A stretch of 64,000 nt of DNA from Hirschia maritima DSM 19733 (lineage in GTDB: Bacteria > Pseudomonadota > Alphaproteobacteria > Caulobacterales > Hyphomonadaceae). This document shows, one piece after another, positions 8,788 through 16,847 of this stretch. Both the position numbers and the translations under genes were made by a program. The stretch's first letter is position 1. Every line of letters starts with the position of its first letter. A model generated the notes under the pieces. It ran no database searches. It had not been told where the DNA came from and saw only the letters and a list, made by a program, of their open reading frames with translations. The DNA lies in contig NZ_KB899546.1 of NCBI RefSeq assembly GCF_000378345.1, positions 499,523 through 563,522 on the forward strand. Direction: 5' to 3'.

Positions 8788-9312
8788 TTAAAGCTTAGAA
8801 GGGTCGATGCTTACGCCCTTAATTCGGCTCATCAAAAATGAACCCTCCAAAAGTGCAATAGAACGAATTGCGGAGTTTTCCGGAGTGGCCACGTTTTGCC
8901 TTTTAAAGCCGTTTTCAAGCCTCGTTTCTATTTGCGAAATTGTAGAAGCTAATTCCTGCGAAATTCGAGCAGAAGATGGAATACATTCTGACGCTAGAAC
9001 TGCGATAAGGGAGCCACGTATTTCTTTATTGTCTTTCAAAAGGTTTTCTTGAAATGTGGCCAAAGAACTAAGCATTTCGTCGCCACTGGCGTTTGATTGA
9101 TCAAGAGAATCCAAATGGTTAGTAATTTCATCTGTAAGCCATTTGAGAGTAGCAGAGGCGACTTCTTCTTTTCCGCCAGGAAAGTGATGATACAAGCTGC
9201 CTTTTGGAATCTTTGCAGCCTTCAATATCACGGACACTGGCGTCCCGTGATATCCATCTCTCTGAAAAAGCTTAATGCTTTCCCGTATAATTATTTGTCG
9301 CGTGGTTGGCAT
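8788..9312 (-). CDS. TetR/AcrR family transcriptional regulator
   Basis: The 174-residue protein has the TetR N-terminal DNA-binding domain: RQIIIRESIKLFQRDGYHGT (residues about 5-24), then SVILKAAKIPKGSLYHHF with the canonical G-S-L-Y-H-H-F recognition helix, followed by GGKEEVASATL. The C-terminal ligand-binding domain is family-specific and resembles the LmrA/YxaF group, which usually represses transport or detoxification genes. It lies downstream of, and on the same strand as, a hotdog thioesterase gene that has a perfect palindromic operator in front of it. I infer that this regulator binds that site. The start is the ATG before PTTRQ. Confidence 0.88.
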   Translation of the reverse strand: MPTTRQIIIRESIKLFQRDGYHGTPVSVILKAAKIPKGSLYHHFPGGKEEVASATLKWLTDEITNHLDSLDQSNASGDEMLSSLATFQENLLKDNKEIRGSLIAVLASECIPSSARISQELASTISQIETRLENGFKRQNVATPENSAIRSIALLEGSFLMSRIKGVSIDPSKL

Positions 9313-9415
9313 GAATTGAAGCTATTGCCGAAATAAAAGGGCATCAAGACTTTATTGCCGACACGGTTTTTTAAAACCGCCGCATCGGCATCGATCTATT
9401 ATTTTTGCATTTAAA

Positions 9416-9853
9416 TCATGAGTCTTTTTCAACGATGGCAATGGAGGCGAGTGCTGTGGCGACGAGTTTAGAATTCGTTTCATCTTCAGCAAAAACGTTT
9501 GCGTGTACACTCACTTGACGTTTGCTTTTCTTGATGACCTTTCCATGAGCTCTCAATCTATTTCCTATTGCAGGAGCTAAAAGTTGCAGTGTGTAACTTG
9601 AGGTGACAACATCACCAGCAACGCTGGCTGCCGCCCAAGCACAAGCATTATCTGCGGCTGCTCCAACAACAGCGCCATGAGCAAATCCGTGATGCTGAGT
9701 AAGTTCTTCCTTCAGTGGGATAATTAGTTCAATTTCACCGGGAGAACTTTTAACGGGTTCGGCGCCTAGAAAGCTTGAAAACCCAGACTGAGTAACTGAC
9801 TGTTTTAAGAGGTTCATGAACTCCTCTTGTGTCGAAAATCTAGTATTTTCCAT
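9416..9853 (-). CDS. PaaI-type hotdog-fold thioesterase
   Basis: The 145-residue protein has a PaaI/YigI-like single hotdog domain: an N-terminal helix, LGAEPVKSSPGEIELIIPL, then HHGFAHGAVVGAAADNACAWAA. The H-G-x-x-H-G-type turn and following helix form the acyl-CoA thioesterase active site. SSYTLQLLAPAIGNRLRAHGKVIKK is the usual dimer-forming strand pair. It probably hydrolyses aromatic or medium-chain acyl-CoA thioesters. A 38-bp perfect palindrome lies 28 nt upstream of the start and a TetR regulator gene lies downstream, so expression is probably repressor-controlled and inducible by an acyl-CoA or xenobiotic. Confidence 0.88.
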   Translation of the reverse strand: MENTRFSTQEEFMNLLKQSVTQSGFSSFLGAEPVKSSPGEIELIIPLKEELTQHHGFAHGAVVGAAADNACAWAAASVAGDVVTSSYTLQLLAPAIGNRLRAHGKVIKKSKRQVSVHANVFAEDETNSKLVATALASIAIVEKDS

Positions 9854-9880
9854 AGTTTTATCCCTTTGTTTTCATGTAGT

Positions 9881-9918
9881 CGCTTGCAAATTAGACCGTA
9901 CGGTCTAATTTGCAAGCG
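9881..9918. promoter_or_regulatory. 38-bp perfect palindrome, probable TetR-family operator
   Basis: The left half CGCTTGCAAATTAGACCGT (9881-9899) is repeated exactly as its reverse complement at 9900-9918. The core TAGACCG-TA-CGGTCTA matches the general GACCG/CGGTC style of TetR-family operators. The site starts 28 nt upstream of the thioesterase ATG, in the promoter region, and a TetR gene is adjacent. Confidence 0.88.
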
Positions 9919-10029
9919 AGAAAATACTTTTTAATCATCAGGTGACATATAAGAGAGGTAGATGATGTGGGATAATTTAAGCCATTATCCAGATAGTCGG
10001 CGTTTGGGTGTGGGTTGTTATGTCAACAA

Positions 10030-10812
10030 TTACTCACTGAAACCGTTCTTCTCATAGATACCATTTAAGTTGGAGCGACCACCGTCGAGAACGATTGATT
10101 GGCCAGTAATGTTGGCGCTGCCTTCCTTTGCAAGAAAGAGGACTGTTTCTGAAATTTCCTCTGCAAAGGAGTGACGCCCAAGCGGCGTACGTTGTTTGAG
10201 CCAAGGTTCCTCATTTTCCGCGCGAGGGCGAACAGCCACTACAGCATTTGTTCGGATACGATTAGCAGCAAGGTCTATTGTAGGAGCTTTAGCAGCAGCC
10301 AAGGCAAGGGATTGAGATGCGTGTTGGGTGTAAGCTTCTGGGTCCCCATAAATAGCGCTGAGTGCGAATACTTGGATAAAACTATGATTACAGGCTTTGG
10401 CTTCTGTTGGATCTAATTCGTTCATTTGCCGTATCATTTGATCGCTGAACAAACGAGTTGCCGCTGTGATAGCGCGGGCAGGGGCTAATAGTTTTTCATC
10501 AAATTCATCCAACTTAGTGTCGGAGAATTTTTTTGCTTTTGGAATATCAGGAATATGACAAACGGAATCGATATGTCCAAATGCACTCAATGCGCCGGAT
10601 AATATGTTGTTCAAAGCCATATTGGTTGAAATATTGGGCGGGGCAATCGTGTCGACTTTGTCTTTCAATTCTTCTTTGATTGCATCGAGAGCTTTATGAT
10701 CTGTGTCAGCAAGAAATACGTGCCAGCCATTGTCTACAAATAGGTTTGCGCATTGCTCACCAATACGTTTGGCTCCGCCAATTATGACGATTGTTTTTGG
10801 TGAGGCAACCAT
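10030..10812 (-). CDS. SDR-fold protein with degenerate active site
   Basis: The 260-residue product has the Rossmann start of short-chain dehydrogenases (TIVIIGGAKRIGEQCANLF) and the C-terminal family end …SANITGQSIVLDGGRSNL. The catalytic parts are not intact. The NNAG-type strand is replaced by VCHIPDI (about residue 84), and the YxxxK motif reads Y161-T-Q-H-A165, with alanine where the lysine should be. The protein may therefore be a pseudoenzyme or an unusual reductase; FabI-type enoyl reductases also deviate but keep the lysine. Its neighbours give no pathway hint. A 176-nt gap upstream of the thioesterase operator separates it from that unit. Confidence 0.78.
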   Translation of the reverse strand: MVASPKTIVIIGGAKRIGEQCANLFVDNGWHVFLADTDHKALDAIKEELKDKVDTIAPPNISTNMALNNILSGALSAFGHIDSVCHIPDIPKAKKFSDTKLDEFDEKLLAPARAITAATRLFSDQMIRQMNELDPTEAKACNHSFIQVFALSAIYGDPEAYTQHASQSLALAAAKAPTIDLAANRIRTNAVVAVRPRAENEEPWLKQRTPLGRHSFAEEISETVLFLAKEGSANITGQSIVLDGGRSNLNGIYEKNGFSE

Positions 10813-10878
10813 ATTGAAAAACTCCGTAACATTCTGAGTTTATTTAACTTAAAAGACTTTACGTTAAGATAAAATGAT

Positions 10879-10911
10879 AAAAGCCGCTCTATCGAAAATA
10901 AAGCGACTTTC
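10879..10911 (-). terminator. Probable terminator of the EA-repeat membrane protein gene
   Basis: Read on the minus strand, AAAG-x-CGCT pairs with AGCG-x-CTTT with one mismatch. The stem is followed by a T-rich stretch (…TTTTATCATTTTATC). It sits 26-58 nt downstream of the stop at 10937. Confidence 0.6.
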
Positions 10912-10936
10912 ATAAACGGCTGATAGAAGAAAAAAC

Positions 10937-11446
10937 TTAGCTTTTGTCTTTTTTCTTTTTTGTTTCTGGCTTTTTATCGGCTTCGGCTTCGGCTTCGGCT
11001 TCGGCTTCGGCTTCGGCTTCGGCTTCGGCTTCGGCTTCAGTCTCAGGTTCTGTTTCAGCCTCAACCTCAACTTCGATGTCAGTCTTTACAGATGGCTCTT
11101 CTTTTTCTTCTTCTGTTTCGACGACTTCTGTGGGGTCTACTTCTTCCCAGTCTTCATCATCCGGTCCCCAGAGAGACTCGTTCAGAAGAGTGATACGCTC
11201 ATTTAAAGCGTGTTGCGCGGCTAAGCTTTCGCTTAAGAGTCTTACAATCATCCAAAACGTGAGTGGAATTGCAGTAGCGCCTGCGGCCCATAAGAGCGCT
11301 GTGAAAGGGCGGCCAACAAAAAGATGACCGATTGCATGGATAATTCCCATGCCGGCAAGTGCGGCAAGACATACCGTCAGGAGTGTGTTTGCTGATTTCA
11401 GCATCCCCGGGGACAGCAATTGCTCAGGGTCTATAGGTCCACGCAT
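10937..11446 (-). CDS. Small membrane protein with (Glu-Ala)n repeat tail
   Basis: The 169-residue protein has two predicted membrane segments, about residues 18-42 (TLLTVCLAALAGMGIIHAIG) and 48-70 (FTALLWAAGATAIPLTFWMI). These are followed by a short helix and a very acidic C-terminal tail of about 75 residues. The tail contains roughly ten consecutive Glu-Ala pairs encoded by a perfect hexanucleotide repeat, then a lysine-rich end (KKPETKKKKDKS). I do not recognise the family. The tail is probably cytoplasmic and disordered or helical, with strong opposite charges at its two parts. Length is likely to vary between strains through repeat slippage, in frame. Confidence 0.75.
   Translation of the reverse strand: MRGPIDPEQLLSPGMLKSANTLLTVCLAALAGMGIIHAIGHLFVGRPFTALLWAAGATAIPLTFWMIVRLLSESLAAQHALNERITLLNESLWGPDDEDWEEVDPTEVVETEEEKEEPSVKTDIEVEVEAETEPETEAEAEAEAEAEAEAEAEAEADKKPETKKKKDKS
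10978..11040. repeat. Hexanucleotide tandem repeat (CTTCGG)n
   Basis: Nine consecutive perfect CTTCGG units run from 10981, followed by one CTTCAG unit and preceded by a partial CGG. On the coding (minus) strand this reads GCCGAA or GAAGCC, encoding alternating Glu and Ala. Because the unit is 6 bp, slippage adds or removes one EA pair without breaking the frame. Confidence 0.95.
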
Positions 11447-11597
11447 TTTTACAGCCTTTCATGTCATCTATGCCGAATGGTATAGTGGATTAAGATGAAG
11501 AGAGAGCAAATACGAAGCCAAGAATCTTACAAGAAAAACTAGTTTCTCCAAATGGGCGAATGCTGTCCTTACTAGGGGAGTGGGAGATGACGAGAAT

Positions 11598-11765
11598 TTA
11601 CGCTGATTTTAGCGTTGAAATCTCGTCTTTAATTCGAAGTTTCTGTCGCTTCAGGTCAAGCAATTCCTGATCAGTTGTTGAAGGGTATTTTCTTTTGTCT
11701 TCGATTTTTGTCTCAAGACGTTTGTGACGTTCACTCAGTTCACGGATACGTGCGTCTGTGCTCAT
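11598..11765 (-). CDS. YdcH/DUF465 family small protein
   Basis: This 55-residue gene reads MSTDARIRELSERHKRLETK, then IEDKRKYPSTTDQELLDLKR and QKLRIKDEISTLKSA. The central H-x-x-L-E-x-x-I, the D-x-x-x-L-x-x-L-K-R-x-K-L-x-x-K-D-E-I core and the size are those of DUF465, a helical-hairpin family common as small genes in Alphaproteobacteria and of unknown function. The ATG at 11765 is preceded on its strand by a GGAGG-type site. Another DUF465-like gene starts divergently 207 nt away. Confidence 0.87.
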   Translation of the reverse strand: MSTDARIRELSERHKRLETKIEDKRKYPSTTDQELLDLKRQKLRIKDEISTLKSA

Positions 11766-11972
11766 TCCAACCTCCTTCTGATTAGGGTTAAAATTAAATC
11801 ACAGAGTTTACAAAGAGTCATCACTACTTGGATCAATAAACATTACACATTGCATTCTCAAATAGAATAAATGCTTTGATTTATACGCATTTGAAGGCAT
11901 AATGATTGAAATGTTCAAACGATTTGGTGTGTGAAAATAATAAACTAAATCCATCAATAGGGGCATATTTTT

Positions 11973-12197
11973 ATGGATAATTCTGATATTGGCTCAGATG
12001 CAGATCCCGCGATTTCTATCGCTGAACGTCTTGATGAAATTAAGTCTGAACGTAAAGAATTGGATATGCGGATTGAAGCTCTGACGTTACAGGGCGGTGC
12101 AGATTTGGAAGTCGCCTCTTTAAAACGTATTAAGCTCAAATTGAAAGATGAAATGACGAAATTGATCGATTCGTCTTTGCCCGATATTATCGCCTAA
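11973..12197 (+). CDS. YdcH/DUF465-like small protein
   Basis: The 74-residue protein has an acidic N-terminal extension (MDNSDIGSDADPAISIAERL) followed by a DUF465-like helical hairpin: LDEIKSERKELDMRIEALTL, then LKRIKLKLKDEMTKLIDS. It ends in LPDIIA, an ending I associate with alphaproteobacterial DUF465 proteins. It is divergent from the 55-residue paralogue and convergent with the diguanylate cyclase. The function is unknown. The start ATG at 11973 is the only sensible one, although a ribosome binding site is weak (AGGGGC about 9 nt upstream). Confidence 0.8.
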   Translation: MDNSDIGSDADPAISIAERLDEIKSERKELDMRIEALTLQGGADLEVASLKRIKLKLKDEMTKLIDSSLPDIIA

Positions 12198-12230
12198 TTG
12201 GGGAATTAATTTTGAGGGAAGCGTTTTGAT

Positions 12231-12953
12231 TCAGCTTGCTTCAGGCTTCTGCATTGCTCTGCGGCGTAGTTTTGCTGCGTACATGGCCTCATCTGCACGT
12301 GCTATTTGAAGCTCGGCTGTTTCATCATGCTCCAATGTAGTGACGCCAACAGACGCATCAATTGTAAGGCTAGTGCCTTCATGTTCAATAGAAATACTTT
12401 TGATTGCCTCGGCAAGTTGAGTGGCTTTTTCTTGAGCTGTCGAAGATTTGACGCTTGTCAGAACTGCGATGAATTCATCGCCACCTAGACGGCCTAAAAG
12501 GTCAGATTCGCGTGTTTGCTGAATAAGCACATCAGCCACAGCGTTCAACACTTTATCACCAGCTGCATGTCCATGAGTGTCATTTATATTTTTAAAGCCA
12601 TCAAGATCGAAATAAATGATGCTCGCGTCCAATCCATAGCGCCTTGAAAAAGCAATTAACCGCGAAAGTTCGCGAACAAACGCGCGTCGATTAAATAGCG
12701 GCACCAAAGCATCGTGATCGGCCATACTCTCGGCAGTTTCCAACGATTTTAGGATTGTCGCATTTTTATTTCGAAGTTCGGATATCTCACCAGTCATAGC
12801 AGCAATGGCTGCTCGTACGGCTGGGGTTAGCTCGGATTCGGATATGCCAAAAAGCTCTGAAGCCTTTTCGACACCTATATCGCCATTCTCTACGACATAG
12901 CGTGTTTCACCGTCAGCATCGCGCTTGGCTGAAAAGATTGAGAGAAATTTCAT
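12231..12953 (-). CDS. Diguanylate cyclase (GGDEF domain)
   Basis: The 240-residue protein has a complete GGDEF domain from about residue 75: FDLDGFKNINDTHGHAAGD for metal/GTP binding, an intact active-site loop GGDEF at 157-161 and an inhibitory RxxD site (R148-E-S-D151) five residues before it. It should therefore make cyclic di-GMP and be feedback-inhibited by it. The N-terminal 70 residues carry no recognisable sensor; they include a helical stretch (ELRNKNATILKSLETAES) that may dimerise the protein. No membrane segment is seen, so it is cytoplasmic. It is divergent from purE. Confidence 0.93.
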   Translation of the reverse strand: MKFLSIFSAKRDADGETRYVVENGDIGVEKASELFGISESELTPAVRAAIAAMTGEISELRNKNATILKSLETAESMADHDALVPLFNRRAFVRELSRLIAFSRRYGLDASIIYFDLDGFKNINDTHGHAAGDKVLNAVADVLIQQTRESDLLGRLGGDEFIAVLTSVKSSTAQEKATQLAEAIKSISIEHEGTSLTIDASVGVTTLEHDETAELQIARADEAMYAAKLRRRAMQKPEAS

Positions 12954-13204
12954 TACTCGTCCACAACTCTTGCTATGGTTAATGAATACTTGTTCACGGT
13001 TAGCATGCGGTTAACAGCTTAACTTAAATATTTACGAAATGCTAACTGTTGATTTTGAACGACATGTGAATAAACCAGATATTAGGCGGTTAGTAGCTCT
13101 TGTCGTGGAAGAACGAATGCCTATACTCCCGCGCTTTCTGGATTCATTGTGTTTGCATGGTTAGGCACAATCAATCGTACAATAAGTCCTTTGGGAGGCA
13201 TGTC

Positions 13205-13717
13205 ATGAGCGCTGAAAACACTTTATCAAATTCTGATCAACCATTGGTCGGCGTGGTAATGGGAAGTCGTTCAGATTGGCCAACCATGAAACTCGCATCT
13301 GATTATCTTACCCAGCTAGGTGTGCCGCACGAAACCAAAGTTGTTTCTGCTCATAGAACGCCTGATCGGTTAGTCGAGTACGCAAAAACTGCGGAAGAGC
13401 GTGGTTTGAAAGTGATCATCGCAGGAGCAGGCGGGGCCGCTCATTTGCCGGGAATGCTAGCGTCTATGACTATTGTGCCAGTGCTCGGTGTTCCGGTTCA
13501 GTCGCGTGCACTATCAGGTGTTGATAGCCTTTATTCTATAGTTCAAATGCCCAAAGGCATTCCAGTAGGAACACTCGCTATTGGCGAAGCTGGGGCGGCA
13601 AATGCTGGGCTGTTGGCTGCAGGCATTGTTGCTGGGCATGATGCAAATGTGGCAACTAAGCTATCAGCATTTAGAGATGCGCAGACTGAAGCTGTTGCAG
13701 AGACAGTTGAAGACTAA
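13205..13717 (+). CDS. purE: N5-carboxyaminoimidazole ribonucleotide mutase PurE
   Basis: The 170-residue enzyme converts N5-CAIR to 4-carboxy-5-aminoimidazole ribonucleotide in purine biosynthesis. The class I PurE signatures are plain: [29 protein letters not shown] with the catalytic His, [15 protein letters not shown] and [22 protein letters not shown]. An open frame extends upstream to 13100. The ATG at 13205 is preceded by a GGGAGG site at 13193-13198 and gives the family length. purK follows after 28 nt, so the two are an operon whose products act consecutively. Confidence 0.96.
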   Translation: MSAENTLSNSDQPLVGVVMGSRSDWPTMKLASDYLTQLGVPHETKVVSAHRTPDRLVEYAKTAEERGLKVIIAGAGGAAHLPGMLASMTIVPVLGVPVQSRALSGVDSLYSIVQMPKGIPVGTLAIGEAGAANAGLLAAGIVAGHDANVATKLSAFRDAQTEAVAETVED

Positions 13718-13745
13718 TTTAAATACTTAAAGTGGATCGCAACTC

Positions 13746-14816
13746 GTGAAAAAAATTGCACCTGGCGGCATTGTTGGAATTCTTGGTGGTGGTCAGCTTG
13801 GCCGCATGATGTCTATGGCGGCTGCACGCATGGGGATGGACGTGGTTATCTATGCACCAGAAGCTGATAGCTGTGCATCGCGGGTTAGTGCAGATACCAT
13901 AGTGGGGGCGTATGATGATGAAACCAAACTTACTGAATTTGCCAGCCGTTGTGATGTGATTACTTTTGAGTTTGAGAACATTCCCGCCTCAACGTTGGAT
14001 TTCATCGAGAATATTGGAACCTCGGTGTTTCCAAAATCAAATGCGCTTGGTTGCTCTCAAGACCGCTTGAAAGAGAAAGAGTTTCTAAATTCAATTGGTA
14101 TTGCTCCGGCACCTTTTGCTAGAATTGATGGGGCTGAGGATATCATGCCTGCTCTACAAAAGCTTGGCGGGAAAGGTGTTTTGAAAAGCCGAACAGATGG
14201 ATATGATGGCAAAGGTCAAGCGCGTCTAGATGGTGCATCAGATCCTGTTGAAGCTTGGAAAACTATTGGGCAAGTGCCTGCGGTGTTGGAAGCTTTCATT
14301 TCTTTTGAGCGTGAGATTTCGGTATTGGTGGCGCGTGGTCAGGATGGAAAAGTCCAGATTTATGACACACCCGAAAATGATCATTCTGGCGGTATATTAA
14401 AGTCCTCAACCTTGCCAGCAAACATCTCTGAACAGGCACGCGCTGCGGCAAAAAAATTGGGTCATAAACTAGCGGATTCTCTTGATTATGTTGGAGTTGT
14501 CGCGCTTGAATTGTTTGTAATGCCGGATGGTTCTTTGTTGGCAAATGAATTTGCTCCCCGAGTGCACAATACTGGGCACTGGACGGAAGAGGCATGTTTG
14601 ATCGGTCAATTCGAGCAGCACATGCGGGCTGTATGCGGATGGCCACTGGCACCTGCTGAACGTTTTGTAGATATCAGGATGGATAATCTTTTGGGAGATT
14701 CTGATATATCAACATGGGAAGGATTGTCTTCTGATGGCGCTGCGCCACGTGTGTACGCTAAGCGCGGTGGTGGCGAGGGACGCAAGCTAGGTCACAGCAA
14801 TACTATTCTGAGCTAA
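13746..14816 (+). CDS. purK: N5-carboxyaminoimidazole ribonucleotide synthase PurK
   Basis: The 356-residue ATP-grasp enzyme makes N5-CAIR from AIR, bicarbonate and ATP, supplying PurE. The N-terminus GIVGILGGGQLGRMMSMAA is the diagnostic PurK motif. The ATP-grasp core includes KSRTDGYDGKGQ and the metal-binding LLANEFAPRVHNTGHWT. The start is a GTG at 13746 (GTG AAA AAA ATT GCA), matching the family start. The stop overlaps the convergent GNAT gene by 4 bp at 14813-14816. Confidence 0.96.
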   Translation: MKKIAPGGIVGILGGGQLGRMMSMAAARMGMDVVIYAPEADSCASRVSADTIVGAYDDETKLTEFASRCDVITFEFENIPASTLDFIENIGTSVFPKSNALGCSQDRLKEKEFLNSIGIAPAPFARIDGAEDIMPALQKLGGKGVLKSRTDGYDGKGQARLDGASDPVEAWKTIGQVPAVLEAFISFEREISVLVARGQDGKVQIYDTPENDHSGGILKSSTLPANISEQARAAAKKLGHKLADSLDYVGVVALELFVMPDGSLLANEFAPRVHNTGHWTEEACLIGQFEQHMRAVCGWPLAPAERFVDIRMDNLLGDSDISTWEGLSSDGAAPRVYAKRGGGEGRKLGHSNTILS

Positions 14817-15340
14817 AGTTGCTTAAACATATAGGTCGTCGCATCAAAGTGGTCTTCAACAGGATGACGTGAAAACCGTGGTATAATTCCAGCAATTTCA
14901 AACCCCAATGATAAATATAGAGGTTCTGCATTGCTCCCTTTAACGGTGTCCAAAGTTATTAGGGGGCGGTTGATTTTTGCAGCTTCTTTTTCTAGTTCAT
15001 GCATCAGCTTTCTTGCGATCCCCCGACGCCTGAAACGCGGACTAACTAAAAGCTTCGAAACCTCACATCGATGCTGCTGATTAGGTGGCATTGAATGGTC
15101 AAGTTGTACTGTTCCTGCAAGTTTTCCTTCGATGAAAGCGGCCCAAAGTGTTTTTTCATTTTTGAGTAGGGCAGGATGAATTTTCTGCATCCAGAAATTT
15201 GTAGCTTCAGTGAAGCTAAATGGTGCAATGAAATTGACGCTGCCGCCATCAAGCACAACTTCTTGAAGAACTAAAGCAAAGTCATCGATATGCTTTTCTA
15301 ATTCATGTGCTGAGAGTTTTTGTATAGTGATTTTACTCAT
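14813..15340 (-). CDS. GNAT family N-acetyltransferase
   Basis: The 175-residue protein contains the GNAT core: GKLAGTVQLDHS, then VSKLLVSPRFRRRGIARKLM with the acetyl-CoA loop R-R-R-G-I-A at about residues 113-118, followed by PLYLSLGFEIAG. The substrate is unknown. It starts 10 nt downstream of the XRE-cupin regulator stop on the same strand and is probably co-transcribed with it, which suggests a small self-regulated modification unit. It overlaps the end of purK by 4 bp on the opposite strand. Confidence 0.88.
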   Translation of the reverse strand: MSKITIQKLSAHELEKHIDDFALVLQEVVLDGGSVNFIAPFSFTEATNFWMQKIHPALLKNEKTLWAAFIEGKLAGTVQLDHSMPPNQQHRCEVSKLLVSPRFRRRGIARKLMHELEKEAAKINRPLITLDTVKGSNAEPLYLSLGFEIAGIIPRFSRHPVEDHFDATTYMFKQL

Positions 15341-15350
15341 ACTGATTTCT

Positions 15351-15935
15351 CTAAATGATCACGAGTGTGTAGTTGGAATTTGTATCGCCGCGAGCTCTAA
15401 ATATTGAAGAGCCAGATAAGCGGTATCTGAGGCAGTCACCTTCTAGAAGATGATACTCTTTGCCTTCAATGGTGACCTGTAATTCACCAGCGCGCATTAT
15501 AAGGTGGTGTTCCAATCCCAGTTTCGGAGATTTGTCGTAAGAAATCTCCGCTCCAGATATGAGTTCGCATTCGATTACTTCTGCAGATAACTGAGCAGAA
15601 GGAGGCGAAACTAGTTTTCTTTTGAAGCTGTAATCTGAATCATACCAAACTTTTTGATCCAGAACTGGAATATGGGCTTTGAACTGGGTTTCAACCATGG
15701 CGATGAGACGTGACATGGTGAGACCATATGCTGCGCATAACTTACCCAAGACATTTGCGGTGGGGCTGACTTCTCCCTTTTCCAAGCGTGAGAGCGTTCC
15801 TCGGCTAACACCGGACTTCTCTGCAAGTTGATCGAGTGACCATTTCTGTTCAGCTCTCAGTTCTTTTAGGCGCTGAGCTAAGTCAGTGTCTGAAAAGCCG
15901 GCAGTAGTTTGAGTATGTGATATCGTATTTCCCAT
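15351..15935 (-). CDS. XRE family regulator with cupin domain
   Basis: The 194-residue protein has an N-terminal lambda-repressor-type helix-turn-helix (LAQRLKELRAEQKWSLDQLA then KSGVSRGTLSRLEKGEVSPT at about 20-60) and a C-terminal cupin beta-barrel (LEHHLIMRAGELQVTIEGKE, YHLLEGDCLRYRLSG). This is the layout of SutR/PuuR-type regulators, whose cupin senses a small ligand. It leads a two-gene unit with the GNAT gene. Inverted repeats overlap its own start codon, which points to autoregulation. Confidence 0.92.
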   Translation of the reverse strand: MGNTISHTQTTAGFSDTDLAQRLKELRAEQKWSLDQLAEKSGVSRGTLSRLEKGEVSPTANVLGKLCAAYGLTMSRLIAMVETQFKAHIPVLDQKVWYDSDYSFKRKLVSPPSAQLSAEVIECELISGAEISYDKSPKLGLEHHLIMRAGELQVTIEGKEYHLLEGDCLRYRLSGSSIFRARGDTNSNYTLVII

Positions 15936-15959
15936 ATTTGGGAAAATATCTCAAATATG
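15929..15959. promoter_or_regulatory. Overlapping inverted repeats at the XRE-cupin start
   Basis: TTCCCA (15929-15934) with TGGGAA (15939-15944) and CATATTTG (15933-15940) with CAAATATG (15952-15959) are two interleaved exact inverted repeats. They cover the start codon at 15933-15935 of the minus-strand regulator and its 5' leader. This is a likely autoregulatory operator. Confidence 0.6.
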
Positions 15960-15996
15960 ATCTGGGTCAAGGTAAAATTAGAGCCGACCGATTTAA

Positions 15997-16680
15997 TCAG
16001 TTCTTGAAAGGGCCGGCTTTGGGAATGTAATTGAGAATATCCAGTGGATCAGGCAGTTTGTCAGTTATTTGCTTGACTTGAGCTTTTGTCTTTTCAAACT
16101 GCATCACATTTTCAATACGTTTATCTAAAAAATCCCAAGTACTTTCAATATCTTCGTCGGATGCTAGCCAGTGTGATAACGTGGTTCCGATCACCCCTGA
16201 AAGAACAGTGCGTTTCGAATACCAATTTGCATCTGTAGATTTGTCTCCTAGTGCGGTCCAAATGGTGTCGGCAGCGTTCCAAATGAGTTTGGGGCCGAGC
16301 GTCACGCGCCAAGGGGCAGCTATTGCGTGTGAAGCCCGCCTTGCAGATTCTTTTTGCTTGGAAAGAAATTCTATTCGCGCCCTCACGCCTAAAGTGATGC
16401 GCTCCCTAATTTTTAGATTGCTGAGATCTGTATTTTGAAGAGTTTTCGCGACGTGTTCGTCCGCTAGATTTGCCCATTCTTCTAATAAGGTTGAGATGCC
16501 ATCAGGTGCAGCTAAAATGAGGTCACCTTCACTCAAATTTAGATTTTTGGCTGCCGTTTTTAGCGTTTCGTCATTCCAGCCATCAAAGGCACCATCTTCA
16601 ATGACGGTATCCAATAATTTTTTGAGATTCCGTTTTGAGGGCGGAATTTGAGTAGATTCATTAGATTTTTCGGCGTTCAT
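15997..16680 (-). CDS. COQ9 family protein (ubiquinone biosynthesis)
   Basis: The 227-residue protein matches COQ9: a TetR-like N-terminal helical part with DGWNDETLKTAAKNLNLSEG and GDLILAAPDGI, then the C-terminal hallmark WYSKRTVLSGVIGTTLSHWL followed by STWDFLDKRIENVM. COQ9 binds lipids and supports ubiquinone hydroxylation by the Coq7 or analogous enzyme complex. The frame opens at 16698, but the ATG at 16680 (MNAEKSNES) is as likely. The divergent neighbour is rpsU, a pairing common in Alphaproteobacteria. Confidence 0.88.
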   Translation of the reverse strand: MNAEKSNESTQIPPSKRNLKKLLDTVIEDGAFDGWNDETLKTAAKNLNLSEGDLILAAPDGISTLLEEWANLADEHVAKTLQNTDLSNLKIRERITLGVRARIEFLSKQKESARRASHAIAAPWRVTLGPKLIWNAADTIWTALGDKSTDANWYSKRTVLSGVIGTTLSHWLASDEDIESTWDFLDKRIENVMQFEKTKAQVKQITDKLPDPLDILNYIPKAGPFKN

Positions 16681-16847
16681 AGTGTAAACTCGGTTCATCT
16701 AGAGGTAGGCAGGCACGAAACTTTGTGCTAAATGCGCCCCTTCGGACTGTAATAGTCCACACAGTTTAGCAAAGTTTGACGCATTTGACGCCCCTTAAAA
16801 GGCGCGACATTTGTGTTTTATTGAATTTAAAATCGGGAGATTGAACA

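Noticed and set aside
10864-11327. Lys-Pro, Ser-Ala and Leu-Arg repeat proteins in other frames of the hexanucleotide repeat
   Set aside because: These are translations of the simple repeat in wrong frames; only the minus-strand frame with two membrane helices and a normal acidic tail looks like a gene.
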